NCBI GenBank assembly: GCA_028015205.1
Contig: CM051517.1
Location: 12,882,501-12,946,500, forward strand
DNA: 64,000 nucleotides
From: Mytilisepta virgata
Taxonomy: Eukaryota > Mollusca > Bivalvia > Mytilida > Mytilidae
Direction: 5' to 3'
This document shows, in pieces, positions 12,183 to 23,758 of this stretch. Numbering within the stretch: position 1 is the first letter of the stretch; every line of letters starts with the position of its first letter. The translations under genes and the position numbers were made by a program. The notes beneath the pieces are model-generated. The model did no database searches. It saw nothing but the letters and a program-made list of their open reading frames with translations, and was not told the origin of the DNA.

Positions 12183-13630
12183 TTCCTGTCGTCCGACCGA
12201 GTTTTGTCCGCGAGTGTTCTCGAAAACAGCGTAAGGGTTCGCGACCAAAATTGGCACAAACACCAAGGATCACCTGGAGCTGTGCCTCATCACATTAAGA
12301 ACTTCCGGTCGATGGCAATTTTCAACATGGCGGCTATCAAAGTCGAAAAAAATATTAAATAATTGACAAACGAAACGTAGATCTCTAGTTCTCATAACCC
12401 GTTTACTCTATGATTTCAATATTTTATACAGATTTAGCCCTATGTTTGTTGTTTCTCCAAATGACATTCACTTCAAGACTGGGGGTTAAAAAGTATGTTT
12501 TAGGAGGATCAAAAGATGTGGTTTCAATAGAAATGTAAATGATGGTAGACAAATATGCGTAGATTTGCTTTTTGACTCTGGAATTTTCAAAATGGTCACC
12601 GTTGCCATGAAAACAGCAAAAATACGAAACATTTTAAAATCGCCTTAGAGACTTGATACTTGGATTAAATATAGGCCATACCGGAAAATCCAGAATGGAC
12701 GTCATTCCAAAATGGCCGCCACTCGAAAATTAAAACAAATTCAGGGACCCGAAGAAATTAAAATATTGAAATGGGAACGTTGGGGGAAAAACAATCGTTA
12801 CGCTGTGCGTAACAAATATTTCTAATATTACTTTGATGTGGATAGAAAATTAAAAATGGTGACCAACGTAGTTATTGATAGATGTGTAAAATTAACAACC
12901 CCAAAAACAACTGAATTTAATTCGGTTGAAACCAGACCAAACTTACCACCTAAACATTTAATAAAAAGGTTTTTGCTATGGATTATGTTTTTTCATACTT
13001 TGTAATTCTTGATAAATTATCGCAATTCTAGATGATTTCGTTTGACATTTACACATCATTAATTATTGACAATAAATCCAAGTATAAGTGATAACTATCC
13101 ATTATTGATAATGACTTTTAATTCACAAGCGGATATCTTCCTGTTCCTGAAATAGTTGGATCGACGTCTATAATAACAAACAAATTATATGATGAGCTGT
13201 CTTCGGGGATACATTTAAAGTTATCTATCATGACTGCGGTCAAATATCAAGTAAAATACAAATTAAATTCAATTTAGTGTTAAATTTTGTGCTGTACCTG
13301 GGCTGATTATCATCGCTGAGGGTTCCAAGACCGACTCCTTTATGCTATCAACCGATCACAATGTTAAATTTAATGGGACCTTGTCTCATTGACTCGGATC
13401 CTTTCTTTTTAAGTATAACACTGCAAACCAAGTTTTCTGAATAACTGGAAACATTAAGAATCTATAAATACAAACAATGGTGTATTCCTTGATCATTTTC
13501 AGCCATTAATACGACAGCAACAAACTTAACGTCATATATATTTCTATTTACAGAAATTAAAGAAATTATGCAGCGTCATAGGCATGATTTTAGATACATG
13601 CGTTTTAATTTATTTCTATTTTATTTTTAA
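12183..13630. other. Gene-free stretch
   Basis: Mixed AT-rich DNA with scattered AAAATGG(C/T)(C/G) and ATGGCCGCC fragments at 12320-12720 that resemble decayed copies of the repeats at the window start. No coding region is supported. The frame at 12099-12362 crosses the foldback and has no family features. Confidence 0.55.
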
Positions 13631-13639
13631 TATAATATA

Positions 13640-14200
13640 CTCTTCTCATCTGAAACCATTGGGCAATAGGGACCATACTTTGGTGTAATATATAGTCCAC
13701 AGGTGGTCTCTTTCCAAAATGTATCCGTAGGTGCGGACCTCTGACATATATAAGCGCCGTTACTAAAATTAGAAAAATTAAAAAAAAAATATTTCAAAAT
13801 CGTTTCCCTTGAAACAACTGGGGCAATCGAGACAAAAGTTTGATGGAGTGGTCCTTACATACCCCCTTTTCAAAATTGTGTCCAGAAGTCAGGAACACAG
13901 ACCAATATGGTTGCATTTACTAAAAATAGAAAAATCAGCAAAAATGATCTAAAAACATTCTCCTCTGAAACAACTGGGGCAATTGAGACCAAACTTGCAG
14001 CAAAGACTCTAAGGTTTTCCTCTTCCAGATTTGTATTGGATGACTCAGACCACCATCTAAGATGACCGCCATATACTAACTTATAATATAGGAAGAACCC
14101 TGTGGAAAAATTCAGCTAAAGATCTCTTTTTTGAAACCATTGAGCCTATTTGAACAAAACCTTGCACAGTAGTCCTAAGATGGTACCTTTTTAAAATTTT
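13640..14200. repeat. Diverged copies of the window-start tandem repeat
   Basis: Three or four degenerate units carry TCTCATCTGAAACCATTGGG, CCTCTGAAACAACTGGGGCA, 'GAGACCAAACTTG' and 'GCCGTTACTAAAA'. They are related to 1-190 and 2290-3950. Identity is low. Confidence 0.65.
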
Positions 14201-14639
14201 ATCCTGTGAACCAGTCGATCCATGTTCAGGATGTTGCCGCCAAATGCAAATTATCCGAAATCAGTTCAATATCAAATGGCGGTAAACATTATAACAGCAT
14301 ACAGATGCCTATTATAGTATCATAATAAATAATGATTCCACTATCCCAGTGAACTTGAATTTAAAGAGACCACAGACACACCAACTTCTGCTTCATATCT
14401 AGATTTGTACTTGACATAGATAACAATGGGCGATTGAAATCAAAACTATGACAATCGTGATAATTTTAATTTTCAGATTGTGAACTGCCCATTTCTTAGC
14501 TGTAACATACCAAGCTCTCCAGCCTATGGGATGTACATTTCACAGTTGATTTGTTATTGCCGTGCACTTTCTCGGCAGGCCGAGCTTGCTGTCACATAAA
14601 CTTCTAAGACAAGGTTAGGTTCAGTCTCTGTTAATTTCA

Positions 14640-15060
14640 TCACTCCAAAAGTTTTACGGTCGTCATCAAGAGTACGAGACTAGATACATTCAGTTAGATT
14701 TCACGTCTTTCTGAAATTGACACCTCACCGGATTTGACACCTCACTGGCTTTTACTTACTGGCAATGTGACGGGTGCTGTTAAGGGATCAGAACATGCTT
14801 ACCGTTCCGGAGCACCGGATGTCGCTACCTGTGTTTAATGGGAGTTCACATTACTAGTGTTTTAGCTTCTGTGCTGTCTGGTTCTAGTTTTTTTAGTTTA
14901 TTATACCTTTTTTTGTTTAATTTTTTGTTTTTTATTATTCTTTTAATTATACATTTATCCTTGTGGCGTTTTGTGTCCATTCTCCTGACTTTGTCTTTTC
15001 CTTGGACTTTGAATTTGTGCACTTTTTCCACTGTTTTGTCGTTTTGATTTTCAACAGTTC
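14640..15060 (+). mobile_element. 3' end of a Penelope-like element (fragment)
   Basis: Starts with TTTTACGGTCGTCATCAAGA, a relic of a K-F-Y-G-R-H-H coding segment, followed by repeat TGGCAATGTGACGGGTGC, 'CTTACCGTTCCGGAGCACC' and a pyrimidine-rich tail. The same series, mostly in reverse orientation, recurs at 27190-27840, 46850-47330 and (a second subfamily) 19420-19985 and 30470-30779. Only the 3' tail is present. Confidence 0.7.
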
Positions 15061-15439
15061 TACTTTCAGGTTTTTAGTAACTTTTGAAATGCCACTTTAA
15101 TATGTGATTCTGTTTTAGTATCCAAGGTTGATGCCATTGCCAGTTGATTACACTCAAGTCTCTTGTTAATTCATTGAATTCATACCAAAACTGATAGTTG
15201 GACGGTTGTATTGGTAGTTTCAGGATGAAAAAAAAAAACAGAAAATTAGTTCCGTGTTCTAATATTTTGTACTATATTATTTTCCTTGCACTTTTACCTT
15301 ATATCGGATTCTCTGCAGGCTTTATATCAATAAAGAAGAAATTCATTGGAATTAAATTTACAGTATTTCCCAAATTTATCATTCAATTGAGTTTCTACAA
15401 ATAATTTTACCCAATTCAAGTTATATAATTTCAGTTTAT

Positions 15440-15997
15440 AAAGGAGAAGGTATGATTTCAGCCATTATTTGGCCCCATCTGACATGGAATTTCAAATTCA
15501 AATATGTATAATTTTTATCATATAATGATCGAACTTTAACAATCATTGTACAAAATTCCTGCCCATGGTGCAACAGCGACGTCATGAACATCTGCTAAAT
15601 CAAGGAAAACTCGCAAATTGAGTGTTTTTACAGTAGATATTGGTCAAAACAACTATGAGCAACAGTCTTGACCAAAAATATTTTTTTATATAATGTTTGT
15701 GTTACATAAAGACACATATCAGTGAAATATTTTTACTGGCAAGGTTGTTGCTCATATCAAAAGTTTAATTCAAAGGTCCAAAAATGGGTGAAATTTAGTG
15801 TTTTTCATTGATTTCTACACAATTAGCCATCTTTGACAGTATATCACCACCATTACAGAATTTTTTTGTCAAAACATGTTCCTTAAAATGCAAAATTTTA
15901 GGAGTACTTAATGACAGCTGAGAGTAAGTTTCTCATTACTTTTTGATTTTGGAATTCAAGGGGCTAAATATCAGGCCAAATCATACCATCTCCTTTT
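15440..15997. mobile_element. Non-autonomous element with ~37-bp imperfect inverted termini
   Basis: The left end AAAGGAGAAGGTATGATTTC and the right end (15961-15997), read on the minus strand as AAAGGAGATGGTATGATTTG, are inverted copies; similarity extends to about 37 bp (…TTTGGCCCC / …TTTAGCCCC). The interior, about 485 bp, is AT-rich and non-coding. No clear target duplication was found, so the class is open (MITE or other DNA transposon relic). Confidence 0.6.
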
Positions 15998-16189
15998 GAA
16001 ATTCTGAGACAAATTTGTCCTTAATTGATCTTTGCTAATCTATTTAGGGCCGTTTGTTTCTCTTGCTCGGAGTGTTTTGGTGTTTATATTTTTGGCTTTC
16101 CATGGTTTTGGTTTCGAGCTAGTCCGATGTCGAACTGCCTGTCATATATACGCGTAGAAAATATTTGAAAAATTTTAATGTGTCAGTGC

Positions 16190-16420
16190 CACAGCAATAC
16201 AGGCAGACAGTAAGTCTCCGACAATGTTCTCCAACAAACCTTAGGACAGATAGAAATACTTTATAAAAATTAGTATTCCCCGTTTCCATTCTCCCTGCAA
16301 TATTTCTGGGACTATTATACTAATATACTTATATAGTATAATAGTCCCTGAATATTTATATGCATGTATTAGTATTCCCCGTTTCCATTCTCTATTCTAT
16401 CAACAATGTTAAATTGGAAT
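16190..16420. repeat. Dispersed repeat with 25-bp direct repeats around a perfect hairpin
   Basis: 16190-16270 (AGTAAGTCTCCGACAATGTT, CCTTAGGACAGAT) is a direct copy of 20735-20815. A 25-bp sequence starting ATTAGTATTCCCCGTTTCC is repeated exactly at 16269-16293 and 16368-16392. Between the two copies lies a perfect 15-bp inverted repeat, GGGACTATTATACTA at 16308-16322 and its complement at 16334-16348, with an 11-nt loop. The TTCCCCGTTTCCATTCTC motif recurs in reverse at about 20130. Confidence 0.85.
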
Positions 16421-16702
16421 ATTGCTTCTGTTTTACACATTTGAGGCCTTAAACACTACAGCTACATTTAAAATAATTATCAAATATCCTTGCATAGATC
16501 ATAAAAATAATATCTGGTGAATACGAATATTTTATCTTGGAAAGAACACGCGATAGTTTTTACGGCTGTACGAAATAAGTGCATCTCTGTCATTTAATCA
16601 TGAAAAAAAATTAACATGTAAATAAACAATTCAATACAGAATTATTTGGAAAAAAATACAAATGGCTTAAGACAATAATACAAAACAAATAACGAAAAAA
16701 GT

Positions 16703-17809
16703 TTAGCATTTAGATTCTTTGTAAGTATGTTCTACATTGATTGCATTTGTCCTGAAATCAAAAGTCAAACTGAATATCTGGAACATCTGTTGAACTGGTC
16801 TTATATTTCTGTTTTTAATTTTGTGTTTCATGCCTTGATAAATCACTTTTATTTCATTTCGAAAGCGGCTGCCACTTACGACATATAATAGAAAATTAAA
16901 GCTATTATTTATATACATAAGAATACTAAGGATTGACCAGAGAAATTTTTTCTTCTGTAGTTTTTGCATCGTATTATATTCAATTATAAAAATACGTAAA
17001 GGTATGTTACAAACAACAAACATTATATTGATGGTAAGTAACATAATACTCATCGATGAAAACCTTTTTTGAGAAGATTTTTGACTCGGTTTCTGTTTGC
17101 CGTTTGAGACCTTTTGAATAAGAAATACTTTGACAAAAATAAAAATATTCCCTACCAGTATAAAAACCAGAGGTATACCGCAAAATACTGCAAAATCTAT
17201 AAATGGCCATGTAGATATAAAAAAGTGTTTATAACGTAGTGAATAATTCATACAACTCAATTTTGTCGTATTTACATTAGTATCGGTAACATTTTTGACA
17301 CTGAATTCCCTCTTTTCCTTTATATCTAGGCCATATAGCAGATGACTGTTTATTAGCAATAAACAGATTCCTATGCACAGTACTGCTACTATGCCTAACT
17401 TTTTCGTGCATATCGTCTTGGCTTTTTGCGGGAACCAGACGAGTACAACTCGTTCTAAAGTCACAATTACTAGTATCCAGGACGAGAGATCCAAAGAGAA
17501 ATAAACAATCCAAGTATGTATTTTGCAGGTTAAAGTTGTAGCATTACGAATATCAGTACCAAATTCGTTATTAATCCAATGTCTTAAAAGTCCACTGTAC
17601 AAAACCAGAAGATCAGAAACAGCCAAGGCAATTAAATAAACACTGCATGTAGACTTACGTACGTTTGGTCGACTTAGTATAAATATTGAGAGAATGTTAC
17701 CAAAAGTCCCAAATATCAACAGAATTGGAGAAACAACTTTCCAGATATAAATGTCATTTGTGTCTTCAATGGTTCGTTTGGAATTACTATCCGACAAACT
17801 CGTATTCAT
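16703..17809 (-). CDS. Rhodopsin-class GPCR, orphan (FMRFamide-receptor/GPR139-like), copy 1
   Basis: An intronless 368-residue seven-transmembrane receptor of the plasma membrane. Helices lie near residues 24-46, 57-79, 95-120, 136-158, 200-226, 252-277 and 288-311. Class A landmarks: N38 (TM1), D66 (TM2), the C95-C186 extracellular disulfide pair, P213 (TM5) and P270 (TM6). Signature motifs are altered: ERV (119-121) for DRY, CNIP (267-270) for CWxP, NFLLY (305-309) for NPxxY, and no TM4 tryptophan. N-glycosylation sequons lie at N2, N173, N180 and N188. The start ATG follows a short AT-rich leader and gives a normal N-terminus. The FPQKAKTICTK stretch after TM3 and overall pattern resemble lophotrochozoan peptide receptors, but the ligand cannot be told. 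It is a close sister of the pseudogene at 25776-26802 and a more distant paralogue of the genes at 35535 and 47730. GPCR identity is very secure; ligand class is not. Confidence 0.92.
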   Translation of the reverse strand: MNTSLSDSNSKRTIEDTNDIYIWKVVSPILLIFGTFGNILSIFILSRPNVRKSTCSVYLIALAVSDLLVLYSGLLRHWINNEFGTDIRNATTLTCKIHTWIVYFSLDLSSWILVIVTLERVVLVWFPQKAKTICTKKLGIVAVLCIGICLLLINSHLLYGLDIKEKREFSVKNVTDTNVNTTKLSCMNYSLRYKHFFISTWPFIDFAVFCGIPLVFILVGNIFIFVKVFLIQKVSNGKQKPSQKSSQKRFSSMSIMLLTINIMFVVCNIPLRIFIIEYNTMQKLQKKKFLWSILSILMYINNSFNFLLYVVSGSRFRNEIKVIYQGMKHKIKNRNIRPVQQMFQIFSLTFDFRTNAINVEHTYKESKC

Positions 17810-18000
17810 TCCGTAAACATTTATACATTTAAAATTACCAAGTCTGGTTGATAAAGGAATCCGTTTTCAATCACAAAATTTGTACCAAAAGTCAAAACAC
17901 ACTTTGTCAACCTTAATATAATTTACTCAGTTTAAATAACTAATAGGATTTCAATTTTCATAATGGCCCTTATGCGTCTGGTGATGACATACGACAATAC

Positions 18001-18031
18001 ATGATAAATAGATGTTTTAACTATTTATCAT
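18001..18031. repeat. Small hairpin upstream of GPCR copy 1
   Basis: ATGATAAATAG (18001-18011) and CTATTTATCAT (18021-18031) are perfect 11-bp inverted arms with a 9-nt loop, about 190 bp upstream of the GPCR start. A related GCATGATAAATAAATGATTAG follows at about 18055. It may be a regulatory palindrome or chance in AT-rich DNA. Confidence 0.5.
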
Positions 18032-18374
18032 ATCTAGACACGTTAACGTTCGGTGCATGATAAATAAATGATTAGATGCAAAATTCAGAAGAAATATTTG
18101 CATATTCCATTATGATTTTACATTCCCCTTTTCGACTGAAAATACAGTAATAATAACAACATAAACAAGGAACAAGACAGATTAATTTATCAATGGTAAA
18201 AATTGGGCTGGAAACTCTTGGGGTCTTATAGTCCCACTTAAAATATTCGTTGTCTTTAAAGTTACATGAAAAAAGGTAAAAAAAAATTATGGGACAATCA
18301 GACAATTAATTAAGCTTAGTCTGAATTGGTATTATGCATATGCTTAATTAAATATCTTAGGCCAATCATTTGTC

Positions 18375-19030
18375 TTGTAACAAAATGTTGCGGATACAGA
18401 CAAAATAACCTTATTGTCCGCGTATCGAGACGATGGCTTCATTATTTGTAATGGTAATAAAGAGGAATTACGTCCATTACGTCAGTTTTTTGAAATAGCG
18501 AATACTGTTCATTCATTACTAAAGTTTAAATTTAAAATATCAAACCATAGCTTGGAATTCTTAGATGTAGGGATATGGGTTTCAAAATACACATACTTTA
18601 GATTTAAAGTTATATAGAAAACCTACGGAAAACTTTCAGTACTCTCTTCTTACTCTTCTGCGTTTAAAGGATTTATATTGGGAGAAATAACTAGATTTAT
18701 TAGACTTACCGACAATAAGAAAGACTTCAAACCTCAAGCTGGAATTTTTTATTATGAATCTAATCAAAAGGGGTTATAAATGATCCGAAATTGAACCTTT
18801 AATACGAAAAAACTTAAGAAGCATTAACAGAATCGATCTTTAATAGACCGCCTTTTATTGCATATACTTAAATAAATTATTTATATTATTTATGTCGTAC
18901 CCCATTCCTCTTCTATTAAAATATAAAAGTTATGTTATTGGCGGCAACACATTTTTATATCTTCTTTATAAACAAAAGGCTAGGGGTGCCTGATGAAGAT
19001 ATGCCTTGTTTCTTAAAACCTAAATCCTAA
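18375..19030 (+). mobile_element. Penelope-like reverse transcriptase remnant
   Basis: Frame 18414-18617 reads SAYRDDGFIICNGNKEELRP and then SNHSLEFLDVG; the YRDD box with a downstream FLDV is typical of Penelope-like reverse transcriptases. After a stop, similarity resumes as SAFKGFILGEITRFIR (about 18655-18710), the usual next segment of these enzymes. Several stops follow, then GGGTGCCTGATGAAGATATG near 18985, like the tail of such elements. The 5' part of the RT is missing. It is a dead fragment. Confidence 0.8.
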
Positions 19031-19419
19031 ACACTGAACAGTTACGACATGATTTTCTCGACTAGTAGTATATTACACCCCAACTATTTGAATTAAGCTT
19101 TTTATCCTATATTGCACCTTTGATTTCGTCCCTTAGTGGTGACGTCATATATTCTGTGAAAATCAATGAATTACACGCACACAAAATGGAATATCAGATT
19201 AATATCAATTATTACTACATTTTTTAAGGGATTTATAAAAAAAATTCTAGTTCAAGTTATTCTGTGAAAAATAGGGTTTCAAGTCAGGCAAATTTGACTT
19301 TACCTTGATCTTGGTTGAACTATTTAGGACTATTTGGTTTGTAAGTAAGTAATGTTTTTATTTAAAGAGCGTAACACAGTTAGTATTAAAATACTAATCG
19401 TCCCTGAGGCCCTCAGAAG

Positions 19420-19985
19420 CTCACAGTGTTTTGATGTTTAATATTATTTCTTTTTGTTTTGCTTTGCAAAGGTTTGGTTTCGAGGTTACCCGACGTGAAA
19501 CGGCAAGTTTTTAATTTGGTTGGGTCGTGGTCAGAGCGCTCTTCATGTGTAAAAAAAGGACAAATATACCTAAGGAGCAATAAAAAAAAGGTAATCCATT
19601 GAACAGACAAACCCGGGAAGACAAATGAACAACCACAAGCACAACAAATAAACACAGAAAACTAAAAACAATGAACAACACGAACTCCTATAAAAACCAG
19701 GTGTGAACACAGGTGCTCTGGAAGGGTAAGCAGTTCCTGCTCCGTATACGGCACCCGTCGTGAAGTTCAACAAAGTCAATCCGGGGGAAGTCACAAATCG
19801 GGGGAGGCACATGAAAGGTTACGACAGTGGGAACAGGTCCAACATCATCTTAGATATTGGAACACTGTAATGGTCAATCAATTCGTGATGACGACCGTAA
19901 AATTTCCTAAGTGATGACATCAACTTTTCCCTGATAAAACCCTGGTTAAGAAGCTTTTGTCACAGCAGTAATCCTCTTTGTCGAA
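19420..19985 (-). mobile_element. Penelope-like element 3' end, subfamily 2
   Basis: On the minus strand, coding relics KLLNQGF, SSLRKFYGRHHELIDHY and MMLDLFPLS run from about 19985 to 19815. They are followed by a tail with an open frame (19570-19812) reading TTGAVYGAGTAYPSRAP, then a hydrophobic low-complexity stretch. The tail is closely matched at 30470-30779 (TTGAAYGAGTAYTSRAP). The frame in the tail is conserved as DNA rather than as a known protein. Confidence 0.75.
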
Positions 19986-20119
19986 AGTCAGGGTAACTCA
20001 CGTAAATGATGAAAATATTCAAAACAATATTTCTTAATGATTTTTTTTGTCCATTTCAAATTAAAATCGGTCAAAAAAATTTTGTATATTCAACCTAGAA
20101 AACATGATCTTTGATATCA

Positions 20120-20190
20120 ATAATAGAATAGAGAATGGAAACGGGGAATGTGTCAAAGAGACAGTAACCCAACCAAAGAGCAGAACACAT
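20120..20190. repeat. Dispersed repeat motif, inverted relative to 16270-16400
   Basis: GAGAATGGAAACGGGGAATG followed by TGTCAAAGAGACAGTAACCC. The first part is the reverse complement of the TTCCCCGTTTCCATTCTC motif at 16280 and 16380. Confidence 0.7.
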
Positions 20191-20586
20191 AAGACTGCTT
20201 TGAAATAATCTGCCATTTCGAACGATGATGATAAACGGGACCTTTGTGCATCGAGCGTACCAGTCGGGAAGTTAATCTGGGAGTGAATATTTTACTTTGG
20301 TAATATGGTATCTGAGTCTAACATTTTGAATATTATATTATACTGGAATAAATGTATGCTAGGTTATATCGTAGGCTATATTTCTTTTCAACACCTTTAA
20401 TTTGTTATTTCCTAATTTCGCTCAGAAGTACGGTTTACATTTTTGATTTCAATACTATTCAGTTACAGGTGTTTACTTCAGTATCTGGATTAATTTGGTT
20501 TGAATTGGAAAAAAAACCAAACAAACATAAGATTTTTTCATTTTGTTAAATGACAAAGGGTCATATAGCTGAGGAATGGTCTAAAG

Positions 20587-20588
<2 letters not shown>

Positions 20589-20630
<42 letters not shown>
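20589..20630 (+). repeat. Poly(A) tract, 42 bp
   Basis: An uninterrupted run of 42 A. It could be the tail of a retrotransposed sequence, but the bases to its left show no recognisable transcript and no target duplication was found. Confidence 0.95.
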
Positions 20631-20631
<1 letters not shown>

Positions 20632-20699
20632 AGACATTAAATTGAAAAATAAAACAACAATAAAAGTAAAAGATCAACCGACTAGCCTTGATCACGATA

Positions 20700-20815
20700 T
20701 GTATTGCTGTTTTGGCTGTTTTAAAATGTGTCGGTACCACCGCTGCCAATATGTAGCTAGTAAGTCCCCGACAATATTCATCAATAAAACCTAGGACAGA
20801 TGGAAATAGTTACAA
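20700..20815. repeat. Dispersed repeat, direct copy of 16160-16270
   Basis: AGTAAGTCCCCGACAATATT and CCTAGGACAGATGGAAATAG match 16208-16257 at roughly 75-80 percent. The two copies are 4.5 kb apart in the same orientation and bracket GPCR copy 1. Confidence 0.75.
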
Positions 20816-23150
20816 AAAATTTACGATTTCATAATAGTATATAATAATTTTCTAAAGTTTCAAAATCGAGCCAGTGTTGAAAAACAAGCAAATGAGTTGA
20901 TGAAATCCTTTAGGAAATGAATGCACCAGAGGACACACTTTGTTCAGATCCCATGATACCATTTTATATGCACAATCCGTCGAAACAAGTTGGCGTGCAA
21001 ATGTTGAAATCTTGACGATTTGTTCTTCCGATTATTCCTTGATATTTGAAAAAGTAGAAAAATTATGTTCAACAAAATACGTGAACAAAATCTGTATGTC
21101 ATGCTCTTCGTTTTGGAGTCTTAATAATAATTCTGTAAAATTAAATAAAGCTGGAATACAATCAGTATAGTGGAAAAAACTAACCAAAGATGTCCGTAAA
21201 TTTTCTATTTTATTTAAGTTCTACATTTCTCTTTAAATAAGAAATCAGATATTAAGTGAATATATTTCATTTGAATTCAGATAAAGAAAAAAAATGGATG
21301 TTTACGTTGGCGGTTAATGGATTTGTTTTGTTATAAATACTTGGCTACATCATTCAGGCAATCATATTGACATTTTTTTCTATATAATCATTCATGCATT
21401 AAATATCACAGACTTTTTTTCCAGTTCGCTGACTGTTTCCAATAATCAAAACAGAAATAAAAAGGCATCGAATATAATTCTTAGAACACATAAGTTGAAA
21501 TCTAAAACACACGTAACATTGCCAACTGTGTTATTGTGATAGGGTTGATTTTTATGAACTTATTGAAATAGAAATTGGTATTTAATTGTGTATTTAGATT
21601 ACTTTTAATTTATTGTGTATTCAAAATAATATCTGCAAACATGAACATGTACTTATGTATTTATATATAGGTTGTCACTTATTGATTTTTTTAAGAAAGT
21701 GGACAGGTAAAACAGGTGATCAGTATACTTTTAATTATAATAGTAAGTGTTTGTGATGTCACACTGCAAGTTAATGTGATGTAAGGTTGGTTCAGGGATC
21801 TTATTGGTTGATATCATTATATGTAATAAATCCCAGCTTTTGATTGGTCAATAGCCATAGAGGGAAAATTAAAGTTTTTTTTGCCAGTAATGGTGATCGA
21901 ACAAGATCAAATAAATCTTGTACCTTTTTCCCATCAGCAACTTGTTGGACTGGTTTTTCGTTATCATGTTTATTATGCAAATGTGCCTGTCATTAGTTGA
22001 ATGAAGGTATTTATCTATTTTTTGTATTTTTTAGATTTTCTTAGCACTGGAAAATCATGACCAATTCCCTGTTCCTTTCTTTGTATGTAATGAAAGAGTG
22101 AAAATTACCTTCAGCATGTTAACTATATTTTTATATGAATAATTCACTATAGTATAATTTCCGTTTGTATTAATTTATAATACTATAGTATCATTTGATA
22201 ATAAATTGGGTATATCCCATTTCTGTATGAAAATACCATTTATTTTAACATAGATGAATGTATGCTTATTTTCTGAATGTGTCCATTGTTTGAAAGTTGC
22301 AGTAATATTTTTATTTAGTAGCAATGTAATGCCCCATTACACTAAGTAGTGAGAATTTGTTTTAACTGTATATTTCAGATAGTATTGCAGTGAGTCTTAG
22401 TCACTATACATGTACACATAGTGTGATTTAAACCTTAGTCCCATAGACAGGTAACTTTATTGATTGATTTAAATTGTATAAATTATTAGATGGTTAAGTC
22501 TTGTCTATGATGTTAAGATATTTATAATATATAGTATTTAAACTACTCATAAGGTAGAAATAGTGTAATGTATAATCATATGTGATAATACTGAAATTTA
22601 TATACTATTGCTATTCTTTATTTTTTAACATATGTGCAATAACAAGGACAACTACATTCAGTGTAAATACATAGGTTATTTAATCAGTTAAAATTTAACG
22701 CTTTTCAGTGAAGTGTAACTTACAATTTGAATTATTTCATACATAGCAAATAAGTCATTTATTTGAACTGATTAAACTATATCTTGTCCATACATAGCAT
22801 ACTTATACAAAAACTGCGGTGCTAACTTTTTAATTATGCTTAATATGTTTATAATATATATATTGGAATATAAAATAGTAGATTGTTTTTTTAAATATAT
22901 TCAATATGTATTTTGTTATTACAGGGTTATTTTTTGTCACTGTAATCCTTAATAAACGGTTGAAATCCAATTTGGAATTGATGTCTGATGCCCAACCGAC
23001 CCTGTTACATTATGCACATAAATATTGCTGAACTATGGAAAACTGAAAATGGCATAGTAAAATATTTAAAAGTAGATTCAAATGACAAACTACATATGTA
23101 GATGGAGGCAGCCCCTAACAACAGCTTTCCCTGTACACCACTTTCACAAT
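20816..23150. other. Gene-free AT-rich stretch
   Basis: No supported gene. At 21790-21860 two ATTGGT boxes (TCTTATTGGTTGAT, TTTGATTGGTCAATAG) lie about 50 bp apart, resembling inverted CCAAT boxes, but no transcript can be proposed. Confidence 0.55.
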
Positions 23151-23159
23151 CATACGTTT

Positions 23160-23440
23160 GAATATGGAACCGAAATTTGAAATGATCAAAACTTTACTGC
23201 GCATCTACATAAAGTGTATGACAATATTTCAAAGAAATGGAATGTATCAACTGAAAAATGAAGAGCAGTTTAGGCCACAAGATTCACAATTTCAAAATTC
23301 AACACCTGTGGGTACCAAGTTTTGAAAATCAAAATTCCAAAATCTTTTCACGCATCTGCGTACTATATGTGACAATAATGTACAGAAATAATATGCATAA
23401 TGTTAAAAAATGAACGAAGATTTTAGGTCACAAGAAGTGT
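23160..23440. repeat. Degenerate two-copy tandem repeat, ~180 bp
   Basis: ACTGCGCATCTACATA... through TTTAGGCCACAAG (about 23195-23285) recurs in diverged form as CACGCATCTGCGTACTA... through TTTAGGTCACAAG (about 23345-23435). The Tc1 transposon is inserted just after the second copy. Confidence 0.6.
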
Positions 23441-23448
23441 TTTATATA

Positions 23449-23471
23449 CTGAACCGCAAAAGAAACGTCGC
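23449..23471 (+). repeat. Left terminal inverted repeat of the Tc1 element
   Basis: 23 bp beginning CTGAACCGCAAAAGAAACGT, identical to the reverse complement of 24964-24986. Beyond this the ends diverge (TTTTTC versus ACAAAA). Confidence 0.95.
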
Positions 23472-23702
23472 TTTTTCAAAATGTTAGCAAAATTCAAAAT
23501 AAATATTAATTAATGATTTTTATATAATCAGTATTACGATTACATCACCAGGTAAGATTAAATTACCTGTGAATTAAATTTTCGGTTGAATAATTTTCAG
23601 TTGATATCGTAGAGCGACCGTACCTAAAACCGCTCGTGGTACACACTTGGCGGTAATTTTTCTTAAATCTTAAATGTTCGTGAAATTCATGCTCCTTTAT
23701 GG

Positions 23703-23709
23703 GTATAAA
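23703..23709 (+). promoter_or_regulatory. TATA box of the transposase gene
   Basis: GGGTATAAAAGGCCGG lies about 55 bp upstream of the chosen start codon, a canonical TATA context. It overlaps the 20-codon in-frame extension of the transposase frame, which argues that the extension is not translated. Confidence 0.65.
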
Positions 23710-23758
23710 AGGCCGGAGAAAATTAAAGAGTGTTAGTATCAGTGTTGACACAGAAGCT

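Noticed and set aside
18985..19015. Hammerhead ribozyme (CTGATGAAG core), as found in some Penelope-like elements
   Set aside because: The required GAAA-containing second core segment is not found at a suitable distance, so no hammerhead fold could be made.
19570..19812. Small conserved protein, matched by 30492-30707
   Set aside because: The similarity is that of two copies of one transposon tail and continues outside the frame, so it is not evidence of protein selection.
16190..20815. Long terminal repeats of one element enclosing GPCR copy 1
   Set aside because: The direct repeats are only about 110 bp and about 75-80 percent alike, with no LTR-type ends or internal gag-pol; they are two copies of a dispersed repeat.
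23699..23758. Extended N-terminus of the Tc1 transposase
   Set aside because: The extra 20 codons overlap a TATA box and are not part of the normal transposase; the start at 23759 fits the family length.
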